Below are positions 15,545 to 23,084 of a stretch of DNA of 64,000 nucleotides, in pieces. The stretch's first letter is position 1. Each line of letters starts with the position of its first letter. The notes below the pieces were generated by a model. It searched no databases and was not told where the DNA came from. It was given only the letters and a program-made list of their open reading frames with translations. This stretch comes from a virus. The stretch lies in the IMG/VR virus record IMGVR_UViG_3300046519_000214, positions 16,554 to 80,553 of that record; one strand, written 5' to 3'. A program made the position numbers and the translations under genes.

Positions 15545-16651
15545 AAGCAAATCGCAAAAACACAGGCCATCAAGGATCTACTCACCGCTTCGGCGGGTGA
15601 CGTCGATGTTGATGGTCTGCGCGTCTACGAAGCGATTGCTTTCAACACCCTGCCGATCCGTAAGGAACACCCGCTCTACAAGGGTGCTCGCGCCGATCGC
15701 GCCTTCCTCCTCGAGATGGCCGGTGAGCTAAAGCGTGAATCTCGCCCCGTGCAGATCATGCACAACACCTCGCCGCTCCCAATTGGCCGCGTCTTCCATG
15801 GTGAAGTCGTAGACACGGGCGTCGAGTCCGAACTCCGCGTGCTCTTCTTCCTCGATCCGACCGCCAATGACCAGGCGACCAAGATCGAGGCTGGCAGCGT
15901 TGACCAGGTGTCTGTCTCTGTTCTCGCAAAGCAGATGCTTAATTCCAAGTCGGGTTTTGATTACTTCGGCCCCGACTCCTCGTCCGACAACATCTGGTCC
16001 GGAACGGACAACGACGGAAACCAGGTCGGCAAAAACGGCGTCTACGCCCGCATGGTCGGTCTCGACAAGTTTTTCGAGCTGTCCCTCGTCGGCCAGGGCG
16101 GCGCCCAAAATGCACGGATCGTTTCACGCGACCGGTCGCACTTCGGCCAGTCCCTCGAGCAGCTCGCTGCCTCTGGGATGGATCCGAACTCCCTCGTCCT
16201 GCTCGCAACCGCCTCCAAGGAAGATTCTATGGACCTCGCAACTCTCGTCGCCAACCTGACGACCACGACTGCTGACCTCACGAACGCCAAGCGCGACCTT
16301 ACGGACGCAACCGGCAAGGTCACCACGCTCGAAGCCACCATCACCGAACGTGACGCAACGATCGCTGATCTGAACACCCAGCTGACCGCTGCCAATGCTG
16401 TCGACGTCAACGCTGTCACCGCTGACCGCGATGCTGCCGTTGCTGCCCTCTCGGAAGTCGCCAAGAGCGTCCTGACGAAGGTTGGCAAGCTCAACGTCGA
16501 ACTGCCGAAGACGGTCACCGAGCTGTCCGCCCTGATCAACGAGCACTCCGCTGTTCTCGTGATCCAGGCAGGTGGCAAGGCCAGCGACAAGCCGACCGAC
16601 CTGGCGAACCAGCCGTCCCGCAACGCCGCTGCTTTCCGCTCGGCCCGCTAA
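15542..16651 (+). CDS. prohead protease with C-terminal scaffold domain
   Basis: A 369-residue protein. Residues 1-200 fit the prohead protease pattern: a His followed by a Pro-Ile-Gly strand turn (MHNTSPLPIGRVFHG, His74), then VDQVSVSVLAK with Ser124/126 as the likely nucleophile region. Residues about 235-300 are a coiled coil of Thr/Asp/Ala heptads (LTTTTADLTNAKRDLTDA), typical of scaffolds. It should template capsid assembly and then cleave scaffold and capsid subunits. It stands directly upstream of the decoration and capsid genes. The active site is inferred from pattern. Confidence 0.8.
   Translation: MKQIAKTQAIKDLLTASAGDVDVDGLRVYEAIAFNTLPIRKEHPLYKGARADRAFLLEMAGELKRESRPVQIMHNTSPLPIGRVFHGEVVDTGVESELRVLFFLDPTANDQATKIEAGSVDQVSVSVLAKQMLNSKSGFDYFGPDSSSDNIWSGTDNDGNQVGKNGVYARMVGLDKFFELSLVGQGGAQNARIVSRDRSHFGQSLEQLAASGMDPNSLVLLATASKEDSMDLATLVANLTTTTADLTNAKRDLTDATGKVTTLEATITERDATIADLNTQLTAANAVDVNAVTADRDAAVAALSEVAKSVLTKVGKLNVELPKTVTELSALINEHSAVLVIQAGGKASDKPTDLANQPSRNAAAFRSAR
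16229..16651 (+). CDS. nested scaffold protein (140 aa) from an internal start
   Basis: An in-frame ATG at 16229 is preceded by AAGGAAGA, a strong ribosome binding site with four bases of spacing, inside the protease gene. Initiation there would give MDLATLVANLTTTTADL and the whole coiled-coil domain without the protease. This mirrors lambda C/Nu3, where the scaffold is made separately from the same frame. It is a prediction from the start signal. Confidence 0.55.
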   Translation: MDLATLVANLTTTTADLTNAKRDLTDATGKVTTLEATITERDATIADLNTQLTAANAVDVNAVTADRDAAVAALSEVAKSVLTKVGKLNVELPKTVTELSALINEHSAVLVIQAGGKASDKPTDLANQPSRNAAAFRSAR

Positions 16652-16676
16652 TCACCCACCACGGAGATAAACTACC

Positions 16677-17075
16677 ATGGCATCCTTCCACACCAAAGTC
16701 AGTCTTCGTGGTTTCCACTTCGAAGACTTCATCCTGACCTTCACGCTCGCAGCAGGCATCGTCGCTGCTGACGTAGGCAAGGCAGTGTCGCTCGACACGT
16801 CCGCGCCGAACAAGGTCAAGCTCGCCGCTGATGGCGACGTGATCGTTGGCCGTCTGTCGACTGTCGAAGATCGCAAGGTCGAAGGTCAGCTCGTCGGCGC
16901 CGTCGCTCTGAAGTTCGCAAACCTGCTTCCGATCAAGAACGGCGATGCAGCCGCAGTTGGCGACACGGTCATCGGCGGCGGTAGCGGCACAGTCAAGAAG
17001 GCCGCTGCGAACGACGCCACCAAGAACTTCGTCGCGGAAATCATCGGGACCGACGCCGTCGTCGTCCTGGTCTAA
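16677..17075 (+). CDS. capsid decoration protein-like (132 aa)
   Basis: A 132-residue, beta-rich protein starting MASFHTKVSLRGFHFEDF, with GGAG eight bases upstream region. Many Val/Gly/Ala strands and GDTVIGGGSG-type turns fit head-stabilising (DUF2190-like) proteins that coat the capsid after expansion. Position between protease/scaffold and major capsid protein supports this. Confidence 0.7.
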   Translation: MASFHTKVSLRGFHFEDFILTFTLAAGIVAADVGKAVSLDTSAPNKVKLAADGDVIVGRLSTVEDRKVEGQLVGAVALKFANLLPIKNGDAAAVGDTVIGGGSGTVKKAAANDATKNFVAEIIGTDAVVVLV

Positions 17076-17114
17076 CGCGCCGCGCCGCCCCAAACTCAAC
17101 GGAGAATTTTTGAA

Positions 17115-18302
17115 ATGACCGAATCCCTTACTCGAGTTCAGCGTCGTGGCGTAGAAACCCTTCGCGTACTCCTGGTGGAAGACGAGGCGGCATCGAAGAG
17201 CGAAGCTGCGAAGCTCATTCGCGAAGCTAAGAACTTCGGCCTCAATCTGCGTGACTTCCTGACACTGGCGATCGACGCCTCGCAGTCCGAGCACTCCGAA
17301 CGTTACCAGGACGCCAACGGCTTCCTGAATGGCTACGAAGCCTCCCTGGCCTTCCTGAACCTCCCGGTTCGTGATGACTTCGCCCAGGGCGTTGTCCTCG
17401 ACGCCGCGTCCGACACCTTCCAGACCTACGCCGGTACCCGTGCGCTGTTCCCGGAAGTTGTCGACGACATGGTCCGCTGGAAGTACCGCCAGAGCCAGCT
17501 CGAGAGCGTTCAGCCGTTGATCTCCCAGTCGCGTTCCATTTCGGGCAACGAAATGATTTCGACGGTGATCGATGACAAGCAGGACGACTACCAGACGACT
17601 CGTGCGGTTGCAGAACTTGGTCGCGTACCGGTTCGCACGATCCGGTCCAGCCAGACCTCGGTCCAGATCTTCAAGCACGGTGGTGGTCTGCGTTATTCGT
17701 ACGAGTTTGGCCGTCGAGCCCGCCTCGATCTGATGACGCCATACTTCGTCCGCATGCTGCGCGAAGCTGAGATGTCCAAGGTTTCGGCCGCGGTATCTCT
17801 GCTCGTGAACGGTGACGGCGTGAATGCCGCTGCTCCAGTCGTCACGCAGTCCAGCCTCGACGCTGGTGCAACCGCTGGCAAGATCAGCCGCCGTGCCCTC
17901 GTCAAGTGGATGATCAACCGCGCCAAGGCTGGCACCCCGATCGACACGGTTGTCGGTAACTGGGACGCCTACCTGGAATGGCTCGAGCTGTTCGTCATGC
18001 CGAACGCTGCCCTCCAGGGCAAGACTGAGGTTGAGATCGCTCAGGCTCAGGGCTTCCAGCTCGGCGGCATCCCGCTTCTGCAGGGCGTTGCCAACTTCGC
18101 GATCGCCAGCGATGCCCCGGTCGGCAAGCTCATTGGTCTCTCCAAGGGTGACACCATGGAAGAGCTGATCGAAGCCGGCTCGGATATCGAGGAGTCCGAA
18201 CGCTCCATCACCAACCAGTCGGTCACGGTCACCAAGACCACAAACGCTGGTTACAAGATGAACTTCGGAGACACCCGCTCGATCTTCGACTTCTCGGCTT
18301 AA
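17115..18302 (+). CDS. major capsid protein
   Basis: A 395-residue protein following the protease/scaffold and decoration genes, with a long charged helical N-terminal arm (about 100 residues) and a well folded body. Size and context fit an HK97-fold major head protein, which forms the icosahedral shell. Codon use is strongly biased to common GC-ending codons, as expected for the most abundant protein. It is followed at once by a transcription terminator, also typical. Confidence 0.88.
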   Translation: MTESLTRVQRRGVETLRVLLVEDEAASKSEAAKLIREAKNFGLNLRDFLTLAIDASQSEHSERYQDANGFLNGYEASLAFLNLPVRDDFAQGVVLDAASDTFQTYAGTRALFPEVVDDMVRWKYRQSQLESVQPLISQSRSISGNEMISTVIDDKQDDYQTTRAVAELGRVPVRTIRSSQTSVQIFKHGGGLRYSYEFGRRARLDLMTPYFVRMLREAEMSKVSAAVSLLVNGDGVNAAAPVVTQSSLDAGATAGKISRRALVKWMINRAKAGTPIDTVVGNWDAYLEWLELFVMPNAALQGKTEVEIAQAQGFQLGGIPLLQGVANFAIASDAPVGKLIGLSKGDTMEELIEAGSDIEESERSITNQSVTVTKTTNAGYKMNFGDTRSIFDFSA

Positions 18303-18323
18303 TCACCGAGAAGCACCCAACCG

Positions 18324-18360
18324 GCCCGTCGTTCAAACCCTGGACGACGGGCTTTCTATT
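18324..18360 (+). terminator. terminator after the capsid gene
   Basis: GCCCGTCGT (18324-18332) pairs with ACGACGGGC (18344-18352), followed by TTTCTATT. It probably reduces read-through from the highly expressed capsid gene into the neck genes, or stabilises the 3' end of the capsid message. Confidence 0.8.
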
Positions 18361-18372
18361 AGGAGAACCCCC

Positions 18373-18660
18373 GTGAAAATTCTTGCTGAGACCACTGGTG
18401 ACTTCATGCTGGCGGATATGTCCACTGGGCATGACATCCAGGCTCACCGTCCCTCTGTTGTAGCCCGCTCTGGCTTCATCGACTCCCGTATCGCTCTCGG
18501 CCAGGTGACTAAGGTTGCTGATGTTCCGGACGAAGCCACCGACGAAGAGTTCCTGGCCTTCTGGATCGACTCTGGAGACCGCGATCTCGCGATCGCATCC
18601 TTCCTCTCGAAGTTCGACGAGAACGCACCTGCGGCTCCGAAGGTACGGAAGGTTAAGTAA
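18373..18660 (+). CDS. small hypothetical protein (95 aa), GTG start
   Basis: A 95-residue protein beginning (M)KILAETTGDFMLADMS, from GTG at 18373 with AGGAG eight bases upstream. A Val-rich N-terminal half and acidic/helical C-terminal half ending in a basic KVRKVK tail. Location between capsid and head-completion genes suggests a neck or connector-associated role; this is context only. Its TAA shares a base with the next ATG. Confidence 0.65.
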   Translation: MKILAETTGDFMLADMSTGHDIQAHRPSVVARSGFIDSRIALGQVTKVADVPDEATDEEFLAFWIDSGDRDLAIASFLSKFDENAPAAPKVRKVK

Positions 18661-19379
18661 TGGACATCATCGGGGGCACACCGTCTGCATTGACCATCCC
18701 ATTCATGGTTGGCGACCGGCCGGTTGCCCCTGATCTCGGGTCCGTAACATACACCGTCCGCAACCAGGCGGGCGCCGCTATGCCAGGGCTGGAGGACATT
18801 CCTTATGTCACCACCTCCGCGACCTATCAGATGACGGTCCTCGTTCCGTCGTCGGCCCACCAGATCGACCCGACGCGCAGCTTTGAGCGCCGCACAGTCG
18901 TCGTCAAATTCACCGTCCAGGGTCAGGAAGTCCAGCTCAATCGCGCTTACCGCGTTGTGCCGGAACCCGTCCACACCACAACTGGTCAACAAGTCCGCGC
19001 CTTCATCGGTATCGAGGAGCACGAGCTCCCGGACTCTGACATCGATATCTTCTCCGCGTTCCTCACGGTCGAGCGTGAAATCGGCGCCGACGAGCTCGCA
19101 GCAGCACTCGTTTCGGGCACCACGGCCGAGCTCGCCGCTAACACCCTGATCTGCATGCGAGCTGTTCTCGATGTGCTGCCATCCGCCAAGCAGCGGATGG
19201 CTCAGTCCGAGAAGAACGGCGTCAAGGAATTCAGCCGCGTGGATCTGAAGGAGCTCGACAAGCTGAAGATCGAAGCCGAGAAGCGCTACCAGGAAGCCAT
19301 CGACCAGGTCGTGACCAAGAACGAAGTCACGCCGTCGTTCTTCCTGGTCACCTCGAACACTGACGCAATCACGGGGTGA
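18660..19379 (+). CDS. probable head-tail connector (239 aa)
   Basis: A 239-residue protein starting MDIIGGTPSALTIPFMVGD. The N-terminal 110 residues are beta-rich with an Ig-like look; the C-terminal half is helical (LKELDKLKIEAEKRYQEA). In this position phages of this type carry head-completion or adaptor proteins that attach to the portal. I do not recognise a specific family. Confidence 0.6.
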   Translation: MDIIGGTPSALTIPFMVGDRPVAPDLGSVTYTVRNQAGAAMPGLEDIPYVTTSATYQMTVLVPSSAHQIDPTRSFERRTVVVKFTVQGQEVQLNRAYRVVPEPVHTTTGQQVRAFIGIEEHELPDSDIDIFSAFLTVEREIGADELAAALVSGTTAELAANTLICMRAVLDVLPSAKQRMAQSEKNGVKEFSRVDLKELDKLKIEAEKRYQEAIDQVVTKNEVTPSFFLVTSNTDAITG

Positions 19380-19382
19380 TGA

Positions 19383-19928
19383 ATGGTTAGCCTGAAAACC
19401 GCCGGCCTTCGTTTCGACAGCCTGATGTATCGTGACGACGGACTGCCATTCAAAGGCACCGTCGAGCAGGATCTCGAGGGCAAGCTGATCGGCTACGATT
19501 TCAGCTTCCCCCGTCGTCTCCTCCGCGTTTCTCCGGACTGCCTGGTCCAGACCCTCGACGTGATCATCGACGGCCTCGAGCGCCGTTACCTGGTGGCCGA
19601 CCACGATGGCTCCTTCGCCTACAACGTCGCTGAGTACCGATCGCACATGCTGATCCCACTCACCGAGCAGGTGGCCTGGGAGCGCGAGACGCAAGTCATC
19701 GACCCGCTGACAAAGCGGCCGAAGTCCGCCGGCCGACAGCCGCTTGGTGATATCTGGATCCTGCCTGAACGTGTGAACCGTGAGCAGGCCGATGGCACCA
19801 TGCGTGTGAAGGAGCAATCCTTCACCGTCTTCACCGCGGCAAAGCTCGAGCTCAACGACATCGTCAGGGGCATGACGGTCAAGCGTATCGATGTCGTCCG
19901 TGGTGTCTATCTCGCGGAGATCCAGTAG
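19383..19928 (+). CDS. probable neck / head-completion protein (181 aa)
   Basis: A 181-residue, beta-rich protein starting MVSLKTAGLRFDSLMYRD in the neck gene block. No diagnostic motif. By order (capsid, connector, this, gp10-like, terminator) it may be the stopper protein that seals the portal and joins the tail. The stop TAG overlaps the next GTG start. Confidence 0.55.
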   Translation: MVSLKTAGLRFDSLMYRDDGLPFKGTVEQDLEGKLIGYDFSFPRRLLRVSPDCLVQTLDVIIDGLERRYLVADHDGSFAYNVAEYRSHMLIPLTEQVAWERETQVIDPLTKRPKSAGRQPLGDIWILPERVNREQADGTMRVKEQSFTVFTAAKLELNDIVRGMTVKRIDVVRGVYLAEIQ

Positions 19929-20788
19929 TGCCCGTCAAGGTCACCTTCAAGGTCGGGAACCGCAAGGTCAGCAACGCTGAGATGTCTGAAGGCATCGACC
20001 AGTTCATCCAGGCGGTAGGCGTGAAGACCGTGGACCAAGCCGCAACTGTCGACCGCGTCCAGGTCCAGGCGTTGCGGGCAAAGCTGACCGGCCGTGTGGA
20101 GCGCTCGCTCGAGGCCGCAGTTAATTTCGCAGCTAACACCATGGTTGGTACGAAATCGAATGTGGCCATGAAGGGTAGGGGTGCAGAGACGGCAATCCAT
20201 TTCGATTGGTCGGAGCCATACAATCCGATTGTCAATGCCAGTAAGGCCCAGATCGAAAGCCTCAAGACTGGCGACGTCATCTATTGGGAAGCGCTGAGCC
20301 GCAAGACCATTATGAAGAAGTCGAACACCCAGGCAAACGGAGCTGTCGCCGGCCGAGGTGACTCTCCTCGCGAGCGAGCGCGGCAATACTTCGTCCACAC
20401 CGGTGCTCTGCAGGCTGAGCTGCGCCAGCTCGCCAAGACCATCACGACCAAGACCGGCACGGTCACAGTGGGTTACATGAAGGGCAACGCGAAGAACTTC
20501 CGCTCGTCGAAGGATCTTCCGAAGCGCATCAAGGTCGGCAAGATCCAGATTGCCTTCTTGCCGAAGGCCAACCTCAAGAACCTACCTGGTGCCCATACCG
20601 CTGAAGTCTCGAACTGGGATCCGAATGTTCTGTTCGAACGGAGCCTCGGGATCTCCAAGCCGTCACTTCGAAAGCTACGTGGTGTAGACGGACATCATCG
20701 TCCGCTCCTCCAGCCGATCTTCACCTTCTGGGCGCTGAACCGCATACCGCGGATTGTTGCGACCACGATCCAGAACAGCCTCAAGTAA
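19928..20788 (+). CDS. neck / tail-completion protein, HK97 gp10-like position (286 aa)
   Basis: A 286-residue basic protein from GTG at 19928 (TAGTG overlap). It contains VQVQALRAKLTGRVERSLE near the N-terminus and a region ARQYFVHTGALQAELRQL that resembles tail-completion proteins of the HK97 gp10 / lambda Z type. It is somewhat longer than that family. Likely needed to join heads to tails. Confidence 0.6.
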   Translation: MPVKVTFKVGNRKVSNAEMSEGIDQFIQAVGVKTVDQAATVDRVQVQALRAKLTGRVERSLEAAVNFAANTMVGTKSNVAMKGRGAETAIHFDWSEPYNPIVNASKAQIESLKTGDVIYWEALSRKTIMKKSNTQANGAVAGRGDSPRERARQYFVHTGALQAELRQLAKTITTKTGTVTVGYMKGNAKNFRSSKDLPKRIKVGKIQIAFLPKANLKNLPGAHTAEVSNWDPNVLFERSLGISKPSLRKLRGVDGHHRPLLQPIFTFWALNRIPRIVATTIQNSLK

Positions 20789-20800
20789 GGGTTTGCTAAT

Positions 20801-21253
20801 ATGTATGAGAACATTTGGGGATCCATCGTCGCCTTCTCGAACGATATCATCGACGATCGTCGAGCCAAATACCCAGGCGTCGACATTGAATACGTGGACT
20901 GGGAAGCCCATGCCAACATCCAGGAGCTGCCAGAAGGCGACCTCATTGGCACAACGGCGATCACCTTCACGGAGGATCAGCCTGAGTTGTTCAACGGCTC
21001 GTTCACGATCGGTGTGTCGACCTATGCCGACGACAGCAATCTCTTCAGGCTTCGCAATTATGTGGGAGAGGTTTTCAACCGGCTGCGGCCGGGGATGAAA
21101 GTGCCCTTCTACGATCATGAGACGCTCGAGCAGAAGGGATGGTTTCACATTGTCGATGGGACGATTGTGCTACCAATGACGAGGGCGGATGCCCGCCCTC
21201 TCCAATTCGTTCAATGTCAGTTTGTCTTCGACCCAGTCACTGCGACTGGCTGA
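20801..21253 (+). CDS. tail terminator-like protein (150 aa)
   Basis: A 150-residue protein starting MYENIWGSIVAFSNDIIDD, placed just before the tail tube gene where lambda U-type tail terminators are found. It would cap the growing tail tube at the length set by the tape measure. The identification is from order and size. Its 3' end overlaps by 17 bases the end of the antisense-oriented regulator gene at 21237-21440. Confidence 0.6.
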   Translation: MYENIWGSIVAFSNDIIDDRRAKYPGVDIEYVDWEAHANIQELPEGDLIGTTAITFTEDQPELFNGSFTIGVSTYADDSNLFRLRNYVGEVFNRLRPGMKVPFYDHETLEQKGWFHIVDGTIVLPMTRADARPLQFVQCQFVFDPVTATG

Positions 21254-21440
21254 GAGACGAGAGCCCGCCCTGGGCAATCATGACAGTCCGGAGGATCTCC
21301 AGATTATCGCCGTGCTCTGCAGCGAGCGCGGCTTCAAGAAGGAAGATGACTTCCTTGTTCATCGATCGACGATTGATCTCTGCTCTGCCTTCAAGCAGTG
21401 CAAATAACTCGTCTGGAAGGCTAGTTGAAAGACGACGCAT
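21237..21440 (-). CDS. Arc-like ribbon-helix-helix DNA-binding protein (67 aa)
   Basis: A 67-residue protein encoded against the direction of the tail operon. Residues 1-40 match the Arc/MetJ ribbon-helix-helix pattern: a short strand (RRLSTSLPDELFALLE), a basic turn (EINRRSMNKEV) and a second helix. Such proteins dimerise and bind DNA with the strand. A good ribosome binding site (GGTGGGAA) precedes the ATG, and its own promoter is visible at 21474-21501. It looks like a moron, an added gene with its own signals, possibly a repressor expressed in infected or lysogenic cells. Confidence 0.82.
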   Translation of the reverse strand: MRRLSTSLPDELFALLEGRAEINRRSMNKEVIFLLEAALAAEHGDNLEILRTVMIAQGGLSSLSQSQ

Positions 21441-21473
21441 TTCCCACCATTTTGAATAATCTTGTGCCTAGCA

Positions 21474-21501
21474 AATATAAGTATCTCTCCTCATTTATCA
21501 A
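21474..21501 (-). promoter_or_regulatory. sigma70-type promoter of the Arc-like gene
   Basis: On the minus strand TTGATA (21501-21496), a 16-base spacer, then TATATT (21479-21474), about 35 bases upstream of the ATG at 21440. The match is among the best in the window and its AT-rich surroundings differ from the flanking tail genes. Confidence 0.6.
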
Positions 21502-21540
21502 GCAGCAACACCTGTTCTGAACAATGAGGAACTCTCACCC

Positions 21541-22341
21541 ATGGCTGGCAACGCTAAGACCAAAAACTTCCTTCTTTCTACGGCGACCGTCATGATTGGC
21601 GCTCCTGACAAGCTGCACCAACTCAACCCTGCCGAACACTCGATCGGTCTCGTCAAGAACTTCCAGATGACCGCTGATCCGACGTTCGTCGAGCTCACGC
21701 AGGGCGTCAAGAACTCGGTCGTCATGTCCGTCAAGAACGGCGAAGGCCTGAAGTGCTCGATGGAAGTCTACGAGTACACGCTCCGCAACATGGCTTACGC
21801 AGCTGGTCTCGACGCCTCGGGCGTTGAGTTCGATTCGATCACCGACATCTGGATCGCATCCGGCGCCTACGCAACGGCTGGCAAGACGATCGAAGTTGGC
21901 ACCGACATCAGTGCGAAGCTGAGTGCCGGCGACTACATCTTCCTGCAGAACGGCCTGGACGATAAGGTCCACATTGCCAAGGTCGCCTCGTCTGCCTTCG
22001 CTGCGGCCAAGACCACGATCACCCTCGCCGCTGGCTACGAGCCATCTGCGACGGTCACGTTCCCGATCGGTACCCGTATCGGTAAGGTCAAGCGTATCGA
22101 CGTTGGTGGCACGGATGTGCAGCCGGAATTCGCGGTCAAGATCGTCGGCCTCCTACCGGTCGACAACGCGCCGTTCACGATCTACCTGCCGAAGGTCAAG
22201 ATCACGAAGGGTCTCGGTGTCGCGTTCCAGACGGACAACTTCGGCAACCTGCCGTTTGAGTTCACTCCGTACTCTGGTGTCGAGAGCGATCCTCTTTACG
22301 CTGAATACGGACCTGCAGCGGCCATCCTCTTCAACCGCTAA
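21541..22341 (+). CDS. major tail tube protein
   Basis: A 266-residue protein starting MAGNAKTKNFLLSTATVMIG. It has strong codon bias, beta-rich composition with a Gly/Val/Thr pattern, and stands between the tail terminator and the G/GT chaperone genes, exactly where the tail tube subunit is in siphoviruses. It should polymerise around the tape measure into the tail tube. A strong hairpin follows, again typical of an abundant structural protein. Confidence 0.85.
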   Translation: MAGNAKTKNFLLSTATVMIGAPDKLHQLNPAEHSIGLVKNFQMTADPTFVELTQGVKNSVVMSVKNGEGLKCSMEVYEYTLRNMAYAAGLDASGVEFDSITDIWIASGAYATAGKTIEVGTDISAKLSAGDYIFLQNGLDDKVHIAKVASSAFAAAKTTITLAAGYEPSATVTFPIGTRIGKVKRIDVGGTDVQPEFAVKIVGLLPVDNAPFTIYLPKVKITKGLGVAFQTDNFGNLPFEFTPYSGVESDPLYAEYGPAAAILFNR

Positions 22342-22365
22342 GCCCTCAAACTCTCTTGCAAATAT

Positions 22366-22394
22366 GCGCCCCAGTCACCACATGACTGGGGCGC
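22366..22394 (+). terminator. 12-bp hairpin after the tail tube gene
   Basis: GCGCCCCAGTCA (22366-22377) pairs perfectly with TGACTGGGGCGC (22383-22394) around the loop CCACA, followed by AATTGTTTG. Likely a partial terminator or mRNA stabiliser that sets the high ratio of tail tube to downstream chaperone. Confidence 0.75.
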
Positions 22395-22419
22395 AATTGT
22401 TTGTAACTCTGGATCACAA

Positions 22420-22827
22420 ATGACCGAAATTCCCAATCCAAAATTGACCATTACTCAGGACGGCAAAGAGCGCGAACTCTTCATGTCCTATGGACTTCTG
22501 AACGTGCTTTCGATCGCAGTCGGCTCGCCCGAACTGGTGCCGGCAATGTCCCTCGACGATGAACTTCGAACCGAAGTTCTGAAGGCCGTCCTGGCTGAAC
22601 GCAAGGTCACCGGCAAGGTCGTCCAGGCGATCGCGGATCTCGAAGAGATCGAGATCTCCATCGACGACGTTGAAGCGGTTCTCGACTGGGCTGGAGAGCA
22701 CCTCATGGGTTTTTTCATGCGGCGCTTGGCAAAGTCAGCCAAGCACGTGGAAAACCACAAAAGCCTACTCGAGGGCCTCAAGTCTTCCATGGATGGCTTG
22801 CGGAGCTTAGCTTCCGCGACAGCATAA
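22420..22827 (+). CDS. tail assembly chaperone, G-like
   Basis: A 135-residue protein starting MTEIPNPKLTITQDGKEREL, helical and acidic in its middle part. It is the upstream frame of a lambda-type G/GT pair: it is followed by an overlapping open frame in the -1 register and then the tape measure. G coats the tape measure together with GT during tail assembly and is absent from the finished tail. The slippery sequence lies near codon 97. Confidence 0.85.
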   Translation: MTEIPNPKLTITQDGKERELFMSYGLLNVLSIAVGSPELVPAMSLDDELRTEVLKAVLAERKVTGKVVQAIADLEEIEISIDDVEAVLDWAGEHLMGFFMRRLAKSAKHVENHKSLLEGLKSSMDGLRSLASATA

Positions 22828-23084
22828 TTTGGGCGCTGGGCGTCAGGCCCAGCCTTCTCGAGGAAGTGTACTGGTCGCACTCCCTCGAGGATCTGACCAC
22901 TCTGGTGAGTTTGAAATCACAGGAGCGTATGGCCGGATACTACCAGGAATACGAAACGTTCCGCCTGGTAGTCGATGAAGCACTCGGAGGGGGAGGAAAC
23001 TCCAAACCTGATGAGAGCGAGGCGATCCAAACCTTCGATCAACTCGCCAGGGCATTTGCCGACGTAGGAGGCACACTTGGCTGA
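22420..23084 (+). CDS. tail assembly chaperone GT-like fusion by -1 frameshift
   Basis: Ribosomes that slip back one base at GGGTTTT (22707-22713) leave the G frame and continue in a frame with no stop until the TGA at 23082-23084, adding about 125 residues. I translated the stretch from 22707 to 22866 in the -1 frame and found it fully open. The T part includes YWSHSLEDLTTLVSLKSQER. Its end overlaps the tape-measure start. In lambda the fusion product recruits tail tube subunits to the tape measure. Confidence 0.85.
22707..22713 (+). promoter_or_regulatory. slippery heptamer for programmed -1 frameshift
   Basis: G GGT TTT in the zero frame (codons of Met-Gly-Phe-Phe) is a canonical X XXY YYZ heptamer, followed by three further T's. 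After slipping, the codons read GGG TTT TTT CAT. It is the only such site in the overlap. Confidence 0.85.
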
